A stretch of 64,000 bases of DNA from Frateuria_A sp049727805 (GCF_049727805.1 NZ_JBCNYA010000014.1:34981-98980); one strand, 5' to 3'; shown: positions 24,073-33,257, numbered from the stretch's first letter. Notes: a model not told the origin generated them from the letters alone. Translations and numbers: made by a program.

Positions 24073-24723
24073 TCAGAAGAGCTCCACCTCTCCCTTTATC
24101 GGATCGTTTGCCAAACGCTTGAGGTAGAACCGCTCGCCGTCCACCAACTGGGCGTCGCGCGTGCCGCGCAACTGGCGCACGCGCACCTTGCCGCTGGCCG
24201 GGAAGTACTGGACCTGGCGCGGGTACACGTCGCCAAGGTCCGACGCCGCCACGGCCAGCTTCTCGGTGGCCAGGTAGCGCTGCACGAACTCGATGTTGCG
24301 CCGGCCCACGTCGGTCATTTGCGCCAGCACGCGGCCGCCGCCGAAGACCTTCACTTCCAGGTCCTCGCGCTGGCCGCCGGCTTTCAGGATGGCGTTGATG
24401 AGTTGCTCCATCGCATCGGAGCCGTAGCGCGCCGCGCGGCCGACCGCGGCCGACCAGGCGTCGCGCTCGCCGACCGGCTCGGGCAGCATGAAGTGGTTCA
24501 TGCCACCCACGCGCCGACGCCTGTCGCGGATGCACGCGGCGATGCAGGAACCGAGCACGGTGGAGATCATCTCCTCCTGCGCGCTCACGTAGAACTCGCC
24601 CGGCAGCACCTTGGCGGTGACGCACTGGTGGGTCGGGTCCCAGAACCTGCGCAGGTGCTCGAAACCGGGTAGAGCGGGTGCGATCGCCTGGCCTCGCGGC
24701 AGGCTCGCGGCAACCTGGGTCAT
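24073..24723 (-). CDS. cheD: Chemoreceptor glutamine deamidase CheD
   Basis: 216 residues. The catalytic region reads MISTVLGSCIAACIRDRRRR with the conserved Cys, followed by VGGMNHFMLPE with the conserved His. CheD deamidates receptor glutamines and can bind other signalling proteins. The C-terminus ends KGEVELF, nearly the same as the GEIELF end of the MCP-like protein two genes downstream. Its ATG overlaps the cheR stop (ATGA). Confidence 0.95.
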   Translation of the reverse strand: MTQVAASLPRGQAIAPALPGFEHLRRFWDPTHQCVTAKVLPGEFYVSAQEEMISTVLGSCIAACIRDRRRRVGGMNHFMLPEPVGERDAWSAAVGRAARYGSDAMEQLINAILKAGGQREDLEVKVFGGGRVLAQMTDVGRRNIEFVQRYLATEKLAVAASDLGDVYPRQVQYFPASGKVRVRQLRGTRDAQLVDGERFYLKRLANDPIKGEVELF

Positions 24724-25595
24724 GCAGTCTTCTTCCGATAGATGGTGCGGCCGATCAGTTCGAACTCTTCGGAAAGACCGTGCATGGATTCGGAGTGGCC
24801 CAGGAACAGCGGCGCACCCGTGGGCAGCAGACGGGCGAAGCGGCGGAACAGCTTCTGCTTGGTCGGCTGGTCGAAATAGATCACTACGTTGCGGCAGAAG
24901 ATCGCGTCGAACGGTCCCTGCATCGGCCATTCGTGCAGCAGGTTGAGCGGCAGGATGGTGGTCAGCTCGCGCAGCTTCGGGTGCACGCAGGCCAGGCCCG
25001 CGTACTCGCCCTCGCCGCGCAGGAACCAGCGCTTGCGCCGCTCGGCGTTGACGCCTTCCAGCCGTTCGACCGGATAGACGCCCTTCTGCGCCGCGGCCAG
25101 CGCCGCCGGCGAGAGATCGGTGGCGAGGATCTTCGCGTCGACGTTGCGGCCGCAGCGCTCCAGCGCCTCGGCCAGCACCATCGCCAGCGAGTAGGGTTCC
25201 TCGCCACTGGAGCAGCCGGCCGACCAGATGCGCAGGCGATCGCCCTCGCGACGTTTCTGCTCGAGCCACTGCGGCAGCATCTCGTTGGCCAGCGCCTCGA
25301 AGTGGTGCACCTCGCGGAAGAAGGCCGTGACGTTGGTGCTGATCGCGCTGGCCAGCTCCCCCAGCTCGCGCTCCGGGTCGGTGCGCAACAGTTCGCAGTA
25401 GGCGCCGAAGTCCTTCAGGCCCAGCGCACGCAGGCGCCGCGCCAGGCGACCCTGCACCAACTGGTGTTTCTGTTCGCTCAGCGCGATGCCGCAGTGCTGG
25501 TAGACGAACGTGCGCAGGAACTGGAAGTCGCGGTCGCCGAGCAACGGACCGGCGAGGCCGGCCGCAGGGTTGTCGTGGTCGACCACCGCGCTCAT
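24720..25595 (-). CDS. cheR: Chemotaxis protein methyltransferase CheR
   Basis: 291 residues. It transfers methyl groups from S-adenosylmethionine to receptor glutamates. An N-terminal helical domain ends near residue 75; the SAM site is RIWSAGCSSGEEPYSLAM; further motifs are KILATDLSPAAL and FDAIFCRNVVIYFDQPTKQ. The start at 25595 follows AAGGAG with 9 nt spacing, directly behind the MCP stop at 25598. A longer start (25613) overlaps the MCP gene and is less likely. The two receptors nearby end in xWxxF tails that fit tethering of CheR. Confidence 0.95.
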   Translation of the reverse strand: MSAVVDHDNPAAGLAGPLLGDRDFQFLRTFVYQHCGIALSEQKHQLVQGRLARRLRALGLKDFGAYCELLRTDPERELGELASAISTNVTAFFREVHHFEALANEMLPQWLEQKRREGDRLRIWSAGCSSGEEPYSLAMVLAEALERCGRNVDAKILATDLSPAALAAAQKGVYPVERLEGVNAERRKRWFLRGEGEYAGLACVHPKLRELTTILPLNLLHEWPMQGPFDAIFCRNVVIYFDQPTKQKLFRRFARLLPTGAPLFLGHSESMHGLSEEFELIGRTIYRKKTA

Positions 25596-25597
25596 GC

Positions 25598-27331
25598 TCA
25601 GAACTCCTTCCACACGCCCGCATCGGCCACCGCGGCAGCCGGCTCGGCCACGCGCACCACGCGCGGCGCCGGAGCGCTGCGCACGGCGGCGAACACCGCC
25701 TCGGCCTCAGCCACCACGGCCGACGCGGTCGGCTTGGCGGCCGGCGCCGGCGCGGCGGCGGCATCGCTGTCCAGGCGGAAGAACGCCACCTGGCGGGCCA
25801 GCTCGTTGGCCTGCTCCTGCATCGCGCGGGCAGCGGCGGCAGCCTCCTCGACCAGCGCGGCGTTCTGCTGGGTCATCTCGTCCATCTGCGACACGGCGTG
25901 GTTGACCTGGTCGATGCCGGCCGACTGCTCCTGGCTGGCCGCGGCGATCTCGGCCACGATGTCGGTGACCTTCTTGACGCTGTCGACGATTTCCGAAAGG
26001 GCCTTGCCCGACTGGTCGACCAGTTCCGTACCGGTGCGCACCTTCTCCGCGCTGTCGTTGATCAGCGCCTTGATCTCCTTGGCCGCGCCGGCCGAGCGCT
26101 GCGCCAGGTTGCGCACCTCGGTGGCGACCACCGCGAAACCGCGGCCCTGCTCGCCGGCCCGCGCCGCTTCCACGGCCGCGTTGAGCGAGAGCAGGTTGGT
26201 CTGGAAGGCGATCTCGTCGATCAGGCTGACGATGTCGGAAATCTTGCGGCTGGAGGCGTTGATCTCCTTCATCGCCACCACCGCCTGCGAAGCCACCTCG
26301 CCGCCGCGCTCGGCCTGCTCGCGGGCGCCGCGGGCCAGCTGGTTGGCGTGGCTGGCGTTCTCGGCGTTCTGCTTGACGGTGGAGGTCATCTCCTCCATCG
26401 AGGAGGCGGTTTCCTCCAGGCTGGAGGCCTGTTCCTGCGTACGCTGGGAAAGGTCGTCGTTGCCGCGGGCGATCTGCTGCGCGGCGGTGCTCACCGCGCC
26501 GGAGCCGTGGCGCACCTCGCCGACGATCGCCGACAGGCGCTCGTCCATGCTGCGGAACGCTTCCAGCAGCTGGCCAAGCTCGTCCTTGCGGTTGCACTGG
26601 ATCGCATGGCCGAGCTTGCCCTGCGCGATCTCGCGGGCGACACGGCCGGCATAGGTGAGCGTGCTGATGATCGAGCGGCTCAGCGACAGCGCCATCCAGA
26701 TGGCCAGCAGCAGGCCGGCAGCCAGCGCGCCGATGCTGATGGCGCGGATCAGCCTGAAGCGCGAGACCTGGCCCTGGTAGGCGGCGAAGGCCTCGTCCCG
26801 CTGCATGGAGACGAGTTTGTCCAGCACCTCCAGGCGCATCATCATCAGCGGGCGCACTTCCATGTCGAGCACGTCGCCGGCGGCCTCGTCGTGCTGGTTC
26901 AGCGCGTCGGTCATGTCCTTCAGGCCGCTGATGTAGTCACCCTCGTCGGCCAGGTATTTCTTGTACTGCGCGGCGACCGCGTCGCTCTTGGGAGCGGCGT
27001 CGAACTCCTTCTTCTCGGCAAGGAACTTCTTTTCCAGTGCCGCGTATTCGTCCATCTTCTGCTTGAGCTGCGGCGGCTGCTTGACCAGCCGGGCCGCCTC
27101 GCCGAGCACGATGAACTGCATCAGCGAATCGGCGCGCATGCGGGAGACGGTCTGCGCCGTCACCAGCTCGTCCTGGTACATCGAGCGCATGCCCTCGTTC
27201 TGCAGCTGCATCGAGCCGATGCCGATCACGGCGCCGGCCACCAGCATCAGCATCAGCATGCCGAGCACCAGGCGCAGGCGGCCGCGCACGGTCAGGGCGG
27301 GAATCTTGAACTTGAGTTTCGGCATTTTCAT
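25598..27331 (-). CDS. Methyl-accepting chemotaxis protein with four-helix-bundle sensor
   Basis: 577 residues. Membrane helices at about 18-40 and 205-225 flank a roughly 165-residue all-helical periplasmic domain of the 4HB_MCP type. A HAMP domain follows (about 226-280) and the cytoplasmic hairpin with tip EIAFQTNLLSLNAAVEAARA and GRGFAVVATEVRNLAQRSA. Methylation-type segments such as QTQEQASSLEETASSMEE are present. The C-terminus ends GVWKEF, an xWxxF tail like the CheR-binding pentapeptide of enteric receptors. It lies 2 nt upstream of cheR. The ligand is unknown. Confidence 0.95.
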   Translation of the reverse strand: MKMPKLKFKIPALTVRGRLRLVLGMLMLMLVAGAVIGIGSMQLQNEGMRSMYQDELVTAQTVSRMRADSLMQFIVLGEAARLVKQPPQLKQKMDEYAALEKKFLAEKKEFDAAPKSDAVAAQYKKYLADEGDYISGLKDMTDALNQHDEAAGDVLDMEVRPLMMMRLEVLDKLVSMQRDEAFAAYQGQVSRFRLIRAISIGALAAGLLLAIWMALSLSRSIISTLTYAGRVAREIAQGKLGHAIQCNRKDELGQLLEAFRSMDERLSAIVGEVRHGSGAVSTAAQQIARGNDDLSQRTQEQASSLEETASSMEEMTSTVKQNAENASHANQLARGAREQAERGGEVASQAVVAMKEINASSRKISDIVSLIDEIAFQTNLLSLNAAVEAARAGEQGRGFAVVATEVRNLAQRSAGAAKEIKALINDSAEKVRTGTELVDQSGKALSEIVDSVKKVTDIVAEIAAASQEQSAGIDQVNHAVSQMDEMTQQNAALVEEAAAAARAMQEQANELARQVAFFRLDSDAAAAPAPAAKPTASAVVAEAEAVFAAVRSAPAPRVVRVAEPAAAVADAGVWKEF

Positions 27332-27344
27332 CGGTCGGTCCTGG

Positions 27345-27848
27345 TCAGGCCACGGCTTTGACTTCGGTGGCCGCGGGCAAGGCGGCTTCGAGCATCTGCG
27401 CGTCCTGCGGCTGCAACAGCTTGTCCACGTCGAGCAGCAGCACCATGCGCTCCTCGATGGAGGTCAATCCCTTCAGGTATTCGGTATCCACCGCGGTACC
27501 CATGTCCGGCACCGGGCGCACCTTGTCGGCCTGCACGTCCAGCACGTCGGAGACGGCATCGACCACGACGCCGAACAGGCGCCCGGCCACCGTCACCACC
27601 ACGGTCACCGTGGTGGCGGTGTATTCCTCGCGCGCGAGCCCGAAACGCAGGCGCAGGTCCAGCACGGGCACGATGGCGCCGCGCAGGTTGAGCACGCCCA
27701 GCACGTAGTGCGGCGCCTGCGGGATGCGGGTAACCGGCGTCCAGCCGCGGATCTCGCGCACGGCCAGGATGTCGATGCCGTACTCCTCGGGACCGAGGCT
27801 GAAGGTAAGTTGCTGTACGACCGACGCGGCCTGGGGTTCTTCTTGCAT
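27345..27848 (-). CDS. cheW: Chemotaxis coupling protein CheW (second system)
   Basis: 167 residues from ATG 27848; a longer form from 27899 is possible. It is a CheW-fold scaffold linking receptors to CheA: QQLTFSLGPEEYGIDILAVR, the receptor-contact segment YVLGVLNLRGAIVPVLDLR, VDAVSDVLDVQADKVRPVPD and a C-terminal LLLDVDKLL. It lies 13 nt upstream of the 4HB receptor gene. It is distinct from the CheW at 37796, so each CheA has its own coupling protein nearby. Confidence 0.93.
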   Translation of the reverse strand: MQEEPQAASVVQQLTFSLGPEEYGIDILAVREIRGWTPVTRIPQAPHYVLGVLNLRGAIVPVLDLRLRFGLAREEYTATTVTVVVTVAGRLFGVVVDAVSDVLDVQADKVRPVPDMGTAVDTEYLKGLTSIEERMVLLLDVDKLLQPQDAQMLEAALPAATEVKAVA

Positions 27849-27951
27849 GGGACGGGTACCTGGTGTCGTGGCGGACGCTTCGCGGACGTCCTGCTTCATT
27901 CAGGATGTCGGCGCCGCGGGACGGAACTTGAGCGGCGCGCCGGGGGGCCGC

Positions 27952-28968
27952 TCAGAAGCTGAGTTCGCTCCAGAGCCCGACCTCGTCGGAGCTGCGCACC
28001 TCGCGCCCCTGCCGGCGCAGGGCGTTGTGCTTGGCCACCAGCGCCAGCCGCACGCGCTTGACCGGCTGCCACTCGATGCCGGCGTCGGCATAGCGGCTGC
28101 GCTGGTCCGGCGCCTGCAGGCGGCTCGGCTGCAGGCGGTCGTAGCGGGCGAACAGGCTCCAGTGCGGCGCCACGCGTACGCTGGCCCAGGCCGACCAGCT
28201 GCGGCCGCGGTCGCTGGCCGGATCGTGCAGGGAGGCCCAGTTGCTGGCGTAGGCGTAGCGCACGCCCAGGCGCCAGGTGTCGTCCGCGTAGGCGGCGAGC
28301 AGGTCGATGCGCCGGGCGGTGTGGTACAGCTCGGTCAGGTCGCCATCCTCGGCGCGCTGCCCGTCGTAGCCGCCCAGCGCCAGCACCGTATGGGCGCTGG
28401 GGTGGTAGGAGAACTGCGCCTCCACGTCGGCGCGGTTGCCCACGCTGGGCCGCTTGTAGCCGCCCCCGGTCACCACGGACAGCGCGTAGTCGAACTTCGG
28501 CGCCAGCGCGCCGCGGACGTGCACGCCCCAGTCGGCGGCGGAGTCGATCTTCTGCAGCGAGGTGGCCAGCGCATCGATGTAGCGGTAGCCGTACCACTGA
28601 CTGACCAGCGCGGTCCAGGGAAGGTCGTCCGCGCCCACGCGCACCACCCCTGACTGGCCGTAGCGGCGCTGCACGTAGGCCCGCTTGAGCCACAGGTCCG
28701 GGTCGCGTTCGCCGCGTAGCCAGTTCACGTCGGCAGTGGCATGCACCGACCAGGCCGGGTCGATCGCGTAGTCCGCGTCCAGGTAGAGCCGCTTGAGATC
28801 GGCATCCACGTCGCTGCTGCGGGTGCCGGCGACGCGGTCGTGCCGGTCCAGCTGGCTGACGTCGGCGAAGGCCTTGCCGCCGAAGGTGAACTCGCCTGCA
28901 TGCGCCACCGGGGCAAGCAGGGCCAGGCCCAGCGCGAGGCGCCGGGCGGTGCGGGTTGCAAGATGCAT
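27952..28968 (-). CDS. Outer-membrane beta-barrel porin-like protein inside the chemotaxis operon
   Basis: 338 residues. A signal peptide MHLATRTARRLALGLALLAPVAHA precedes alternating strands (EFTFGGKAFADVSQLDR, KRLYLDADYAIDPAWSVHAT, VWRLGVRYAY-like units, HWSLFARYDRLQPSR). The chain ends WSELSF, the aromatic C-terminal signature for Bam-dependent barrels. Size and features suit a phosphate-selective porin O/P-like channel, but the substrate is unclear. It lies between an MCP and cheW, transcribed in the same direction. A strong inverted repeat (28987-29009) lies just upstream, so it may be partly uncoupled from the MCP gene. Confidence 0.8.
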   Translation of the reverse strand: MHLATRTARRLALGLALLAPVAHAGEFTFGGKAFADVSQLDRHDRVAGTRSSDVDADLKRLYLDADYAIDPAWSVHATADVNWLRGERDPDLWLKRAYVQRRYGQSGVVRVGADDLPWTALVSQWYGYRYIDALATSLQKIDSAADWGVHVRGALAPKFDYALSVVTGGGYKRPSVGNRADVEAQFSYHPSAHTVLALGGYDGQRAEDGDLTELYHTARRIDLLAAYADDTWRLGVRYAYASNWASLHDPASDRGRSWSAWASVRVAPHWSLFARYDRLQPSRLQAPDQRSRYADAGIEWQPVKRVRLALVAKHNALRRQGREVRSSDEVGLWSELSF

Positions 28969-28986
28969 GATCGTGGGGTCCTGCGG

Positions 28987-29009
28987 GATGGCGCGGGACC
29001 CGCGCCATC
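28987..29009. other. Perfect 11-bp inverted repeat between the receptor and porin genes
   Basis: Arms GATGGCGCGGG and CCCGCGCCATC with a single central base. No T-run follows on the minus strand, so it is not a classical terminator. It may be a processing or partial-termination hairpin that lowers porin expression relative to the receptor, or a protein-binding site. Confidence 0.5.
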
Positions 29010-29030
29010 TGTCGAAAGGGAATGCCGGGC

Positions 29031-30722
29031 TCAGAACTCGGTCCAGGCACCGGCAGCGGCAGCGACGGCGCGCATGGGTTCCGCCCGACGCGCGGCGGCG
29101 CGCGGCAGCACGACCTCGGCTTGCTGTTGCGCGTGCACACCGGCGGAACCGCCGTCCAGCCGGAAGAACAGCATCTGCTGGCGCAGCCCGGCCGCCTGGT
29201 CCTGCATCGCGCGCGCGGCGGCGGAGGCCTCCTCCACCAGCGCGGCATTCTGCTGGGTCACCTCGTCCATCTGGGTCACGGCACGATTGACCTGGTCGAT
29301 GCCGGCCGACTGCTCCTGGCTGGCGGCGGCGATCTCGGCCACGATGTCGGTGACCTTCCTGACGCTCTCGACGATGCCCTTGAGCGCCGTTCCCGACTGG
29401 TCGACCAGCCGGCTGCCGGCCTGCACGCGCTCCACGCTCTCGCCGATCAGCGCCTTGATCTCACGGGCCGCCGCGGCGCTGCGCTGGGACAGGCTGCGTA
29501 CCTCGCCGGCCACCACCGCGAAGCCGCGGCCCTGCTCGCCGGCACGCGCCGCTTCCACGGCCGCGTTGAGCGAGAGCAGGTTGGTCTGGAAGGCGATCTC
29601 GTCGATCAGGCCCACAATGTCCACCACTTTGCGGCTGGAGGCGCTGATCTCGCCCATCGCCAGCACCGCCTGCGCCACCACGGCGCCGCCGCGCTCGGCC
29701 TCTTCGCGCGCGCCGGAGGCGAGCTGGTTGGCGACGCTGGCGTTCTGCGCGTTCTGCTTGACCGTGGAGGTCATCTCCTCCATCGAGGCGGCGGTCTCCT
29801 CCAGGCTCGAGGCCTGCTCCTGCGTGCGCTGGGACAGGTCGTCGTTGCCCTTGGCGATCTGCTGGGCCGCCGTGCTCACCGCCTGGGCGCCGTGCTGCAC
29901 CTCGCCGACGATCGCCGTCAGCCGTTCGCGCATGCGCACCAGTGCGCCGAGCAGGCTGCCGGACGGGAATGCCGGTTCGCCGTCCGCCACCGCCAGGTCG
30001 CCCTCGGCGATGCGTCCGGCCATGGCCACCGCGAAATCGGGCTCGCCGCCGATGCTCTGCCGGATGCTGCGCATGGACAGCCATACCACCAGGATCACCA
30101 GCAACCCGACCAGGCCCGCCTCGGACAACTGGACGGCCAGCGTGTGGCGGAAATCGGCGTCGATGTCCTCGAAGTAGTCGCCGGCCGCGAAGTTGATGTT
30201 CCACGGCTTGAACAACTGCGTGTAGGTGATCTTGTCCTTGCCGCTGCCGTCGGGCATTTTCTGCGTGTAGCGGGTCAGCGCGTGGCCGTCGCGCAGGTCG
30301 GCGTCGCGCATGATCCGGTAGTGCGGCTTGCCCTTGAAATCGGTTTCGCCGGCGATGCTCTTGCCGACCAGTTCGGGCTTGAGCGGGTGCTCGCGCATCA
30401 CCAGCCCGGAATCGAAGGCGAAGATGTAGCCCTTGCCGCCCTTCCACTGCATGTCGTGGATCTGCGCCAGCGCCTGGCGCTGGGCCTCGGCTTCGCTGAG
30501 CTCGCCCTTCTGTGCGCGATCGTGGAAGCGCTGCGCGACGGAGACGGCCGACTCGATCTGGCTCTGCAGGTTGTGGGCCAGGGCCGTCATCTGCCGGTCG
30601 CGGCTGGAAAAGGCGTTGAGCACGGTCAGACCGGCCAGGCCGACCACCATCATCACCACTACCACGCCGACGCGTGCATTGAGGCTCAGCCGGCCGAGCG
30701 ACCAGCGTTGGAACACGGACAT
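29031..30722 (-). CDS. Methyl-accepting chemotaxis protein with single Cache (sCache_2) sensor
   Basis: 563 residues. A first membrane helix (about 17-37) precedes a periplasmic sCache_2-type domain (about 40-195: MQWKGGKGYIFAFDSGLVMR, HPLKPELVGKSIAG, FKPWNINFAAGDYFEDID). A second helix lies at about 200-218, then a HAMP-like linker and the signalling hairpin with tip EIAFQTNLLSLNAAVEAARA. The Cache type usually binds small carboxylates. The tail ends GAWTEF, a second xWxxF CheR-tether-like terminus. A 164-bp gap separates it from cheA upstream, in which I see no gene. Confidence 0.94.
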   Translation of the reverse strand: MSVFQRWSLGRLSLNARVGVVVVMMVVGLAGLTVLNAFSSRDRQMTALAHNLQSQIESAVSVAQRFHDRAQKGELSEAEAQRQALAQIHDMQWKGGKGYIFAFDSGLVMREHPLKPELVGKSIAGETDFKGKPHYRIMRDADLRDGHALTRYTQKMPDGSGKDKITYTQLFKPWNINFAAGDYFEDIDADFRHTLAVQLSEAGLVGLLVILVVWLSMRSIRQSIGGEPDFAVAMAGRIAEGDLAVADGEPAFPSGSLLGALVRMRERLTAIVGEVQHGAQAVSTAAQQIAKGNDDLSQRTQEQASSLEETAASMEEMTSTVKQNAQNASVANQLASGAREEAERGGAVVAQAVLAMGEISASSRKVVDIVGLIDEIAFQTNLLSLNAAVEAARAGEQGRGFAVVAGEVRSLSQRSAAAAREIKALIGESVERVQAGSRLVDQSGTALKGIVESVRKVTDIVAEIAAASQEQSAGIDQVNRAVTQMDEVTQQNAALVEEASAAARAMQDQAAGLRQQMLFFRLDGGSAGVHAQQQAEVVLPRAAARRAEPMRAVAAAAGAWTEF

Positions 30723-30886
30723 GAAAAAAACCTCGTCATTCGCCTACGCGCGACCGCCGGCTCGCAGCCCGTCGCGTTGCCGCCGGCGGGATCCTGCCGG
30801 CAGGCCGTTGAAAGGAAGCCCGCGCGCTCCTGCCGCAGGGTCCAATGATTGCTTTCGTGACTGCCGCGTGCCGGCTCGCGCCGTGC

Positions 30887-32857
30887 TCAGGCCGCCTTGC
30901 GCCGCCCGTGCAGCCGGACCAGGCCGGCGATGTCGGTAATCAACGCCACCGAGCCGTCGGCCAGGATGGTCGCCCCGGACACGCCCTGCACGCGGCGGTA
31001 GTTGTCTTCGAGCGACTTGACCACCGCCTGCTGCTGGCCGACCAGGCCGTCGACGAACAGGCCCACGCGGGAACCGTCGCCCTCGACCACGATGACCAGG
31101 CCCTCCTCGATCGCGCGCCTGGCGCCGGCGCAGCCGAACAGCTCGTGCAGACGCAGTACCGGCAGGTACTCGCCGCGGAAGCGGAACAGCTCGCCGCCGC
31201 CGGCCACGGTCTTGAGCGATTCGGGCTTGAGCTGCACCGACTCGACGATCGACACCAGCGGCACGATGTAGCGCTCCTCGCCCACCGCGGCGGTGAGGCC
31301 GTCGATGATCGCGAGGGTGAGCGGCAAGGTGATGGTGAACACGCTGCCCTGGCCCGGCTTGCTGCGGATGGTGACCGTGCCGCCGAGGTCCGAGACGTTC
31401 CTGCGCACTACGTCCATGCCCACGCCGCGGCCGGACAGGTCGGTGGTGACCGCTGCGGTGGAGAAGCCGGGCTGGAAGATCAGCTCGCCCACCGCCTCTT
31501 CGCTCAGGCCCTCGCCGCTGGCGATCAGGCCGCGCTCGATCGCCTTGCGCACGATCGCGTCGCGGTTGAGTCCGGCGCCGTCGTCGGACACTTCCACTAC
31601 GATGTTGCCGCCGCGGTGGTAGGCGTCGAGCTTGAGCGTGCCGGTGTCGTTCTTGCCGGCGGCACGGCGCTTGTCGGGCGTCTCCAGGCCGTGGTCGATG
31701 GCGTTGCGCACCAGGTGCACCATCGGGTCGCCGATCTTCTCCAGCACCGTCTTGTCCAGTTCCGTCTGCTCGCCGTGCAGCTCCAGCTTCACCTGCTTGC
31801 CGAGCTTCTGGCTCAAGTCGCGCACCAGTCGGGGGAAGCGGTTGAACACCGAGGCGATCGGCAGCATGCGGATGCCCATCACGCTTTCCTGCAGCTCGCG
31901 CGCATGGCGGGCGAGCTGGGTCAGGCCGTGCTGCAGCAAGGCCAGGCGCGAAGGGTCGAATTCCTCGCGGAAGGTGTCGAGCATGGCCTGGGTGATGACC
32001 AGTTCGCCGACCAGGTTGATCATGCCGTCGATCTTGTCGATCGACACGCGCACCGAGCCCGAATCGGCATTGGCCTCGCGCGTGCCGCGCGCGGCTGCCT
32101 CGGCGATGCTGGCCGGCGCCGGCGGCGCGGCCGGCGTCACCACGGCGCTGGGCTTGGGTTCGATGGCCAGGTCGCATTCGTCCTCGACCCAGTCGAACAC
32201 CGCCTTGATGTCCTCGCGCTTGACCGGCGCCTTCAGCTCGATCGACCAGCCCAGGTGGCACTGCTCCGGATCGAGCTTGGCCAGTGCCGGCAGCCGCGAC
32301 AGGTCGGCCTCGACGGCGAGTTCGCCCAGCCCGGCCAGTTCGCGGATCAGCCGCAGCGGGTCGTTGCCGCCGGCGAGCATGCCGGCGTGCGGGTGGAAAT
32401 GGATGATCCAGGCCTCGGCCTGGTCGCCGGCGCGGCGGCCCTGGACGACGGATGCGGCCGGCGCGGCGCGCCCCATCATCGCCGCCAGCTCGCCGCGCAC
32501 GCCGTCGGAGGTGGCGTCGTTGAGCGGCTGGCCGGCCTTGGCGCGATCGAACATGCCGCGCAGGCAGTCCACCGAGCGCAGCAGCAGCTCGATGATCGGC
32601 TTGTCGATCGCGCGCTTGCCGCCGCGGACTTCGTCCAGCAGCGACTCGGCTTCGTGGGTGAACGAGGCCATCTCCGGGAAACCGAAGGTGGCCGCGCCGC
32701 CCTTGATCGAGTGCGCGGCGCGGAAGATGGTGTGCACCAGCTCCCCGTCGCCACCCTCGTCCAGCGCGAGCAGCGAGGATTCCATCGTGTCGAGCCCTTC
32801 CAGGCTCTCCTCGATGAATACTTGTTGGAACTGCGCCAGGCCGCCCGCACTGCTCAT
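30887..32857 (-). CDS. cheA: Chemotaxis histidine kinase CheA (second system)
   Basis: 656 residues. The Hpt domain carries phospho-His49 in FRAAHSIKGGAATFGF. A P2-like segment lies at about 140-240 (GDQAEAWIIHFHPHAGMLAG through VFDWVEDECDLAIEPK). A dimerisation helix pair starts near 265 (SVRVSIDKIDGMINLVGELV), followed by the HATPase domain with HLVRNAIDHGLETPDKR, VEVSDDGAGLNRDA and SGRGVGMDVVRRNVSDLGG. The CheW-like P5 domain is C-terminal. It phosphorylates CheY and CheB. With the CheY just upstream it forms the core of the 21-33 kb system, distinct from the CheA at 40075. Confidence 0.96.
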   Translation of the reverse strand: MSSAGGLAQFQQVFIEESLEGLDTMESSLLALDEGGDGELVHTIFRAAHSIKGGAATFGFPEMASFTHEAESLLDEVRGGKRAIDKPIIELLLRSVDCLRGMFDRAKAGQPLNDATSDGVRGELAAMMGRAAPAASVVQGRRAGDQAEAWIIHFHPHAGMLAGGNDPLRLIRELAGLGELAVEADLSRLPALAKLDPEQCHLGWSIELKAPVKREDIKAVFDWVEDECDLAIEPKPSAVVTPAAPPAPASIAEAAARGTREANADSGSVRVSIDKIDGMINLVGELVITQAMLDTFREEFDPSRLALLQHGLTQLARHARELQESVMGIRMLPIASVFNRFPRLVRDLSQKLGKQVKLELHGEQTELDKTVLEKIGDPMVHLVRNAIDHGLETPDKRRAAGKNDTGTLKLDAYHRGGNIVVEVSDDGAGLNRDAIVRKAIERGLIASGEGLSEEAVGELIFQPGFSTAAVTTDLSGRGVGMDVVRRNVSDLGGTVTIRSKPGQGSVFTITLPLTLAIIDGLTAAVGEERYIVPLVSIVESVQLKPESLKTVAGGGELFRFRGEYLPVLRLHELFGCAGARRAIEEGLVIVVEGDGSRVGLFVDGLVGQQQAVVKSLEDNYRRVQGVSGATILADGSVALITDIAGLVRLHGRRKAA

Positions 32858-32877
32858 CGGATCGCTCTCTTTGCGGC

Positions 32878-33240
32878 TTAGCCGAGCACGCGCTTGACGG
32901 TGGCCAGCAACTGTTCCGGATCGAACGGCTTGACCAGCCAGCCGGTGGCACCGGCCGCCTTGCCTTCCATCTTCTTGTCCGTGTGCGACTCGGTGGTCAG
33001 CATCAGGATCGGCACGCCCTTGTAGCTGGGCCGCGTGCGCAGCTCGCGCACCATGCTGATGCCGTCCATCACCGGCATGTTGACGTCCGCCAGCACCAGG
33101 TCGAACGTGCCGGCATTGGCCGCGTCCAGCGCCAGTTGGCCGTTCTCGGCCTCGGTCACCTCGTGGCCGGCGCCGCGCAGGGTGTAGGCCACCATGCCGC
33201 GCATCGACGCCGAATCGTCCACTGCAAGAATCTTCGCCAT
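32878..33240 (-). CDS. cheY: Chemotaxis response regulator CheY (second system)
   Basis: 120 residues, a lone receiver domain: MAKILAVDDSASMRGMVAYT, phospho-acceptor Asp52 in VLADVNMPVMDG, the Thr switch in MLTTESHTDKK and Lys in WLVKPFDPEQL. GAGG lies 10 nt upstream of ATG 33240. It is the second gene of the sigma-28-driven operon, between a STAS gene and cheA. Whether it binds the motor or acts as a phosphate sink cannot be told from sequence. Confidence 0.95.
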   Translation of the reverse strand: MAKILAVDDSASMRGMVAYTLRGAGHEVTEAENGQLALDAANAGTFDLVLADVNMPVMDGISMVRELRTRPSYKGVPILMLTTESHTDKKMEGKAAGATGWLVKPFDPEQLLATVKRVLG

Positions 33241-33257
33241 TTCATCAACCTCGTTTT

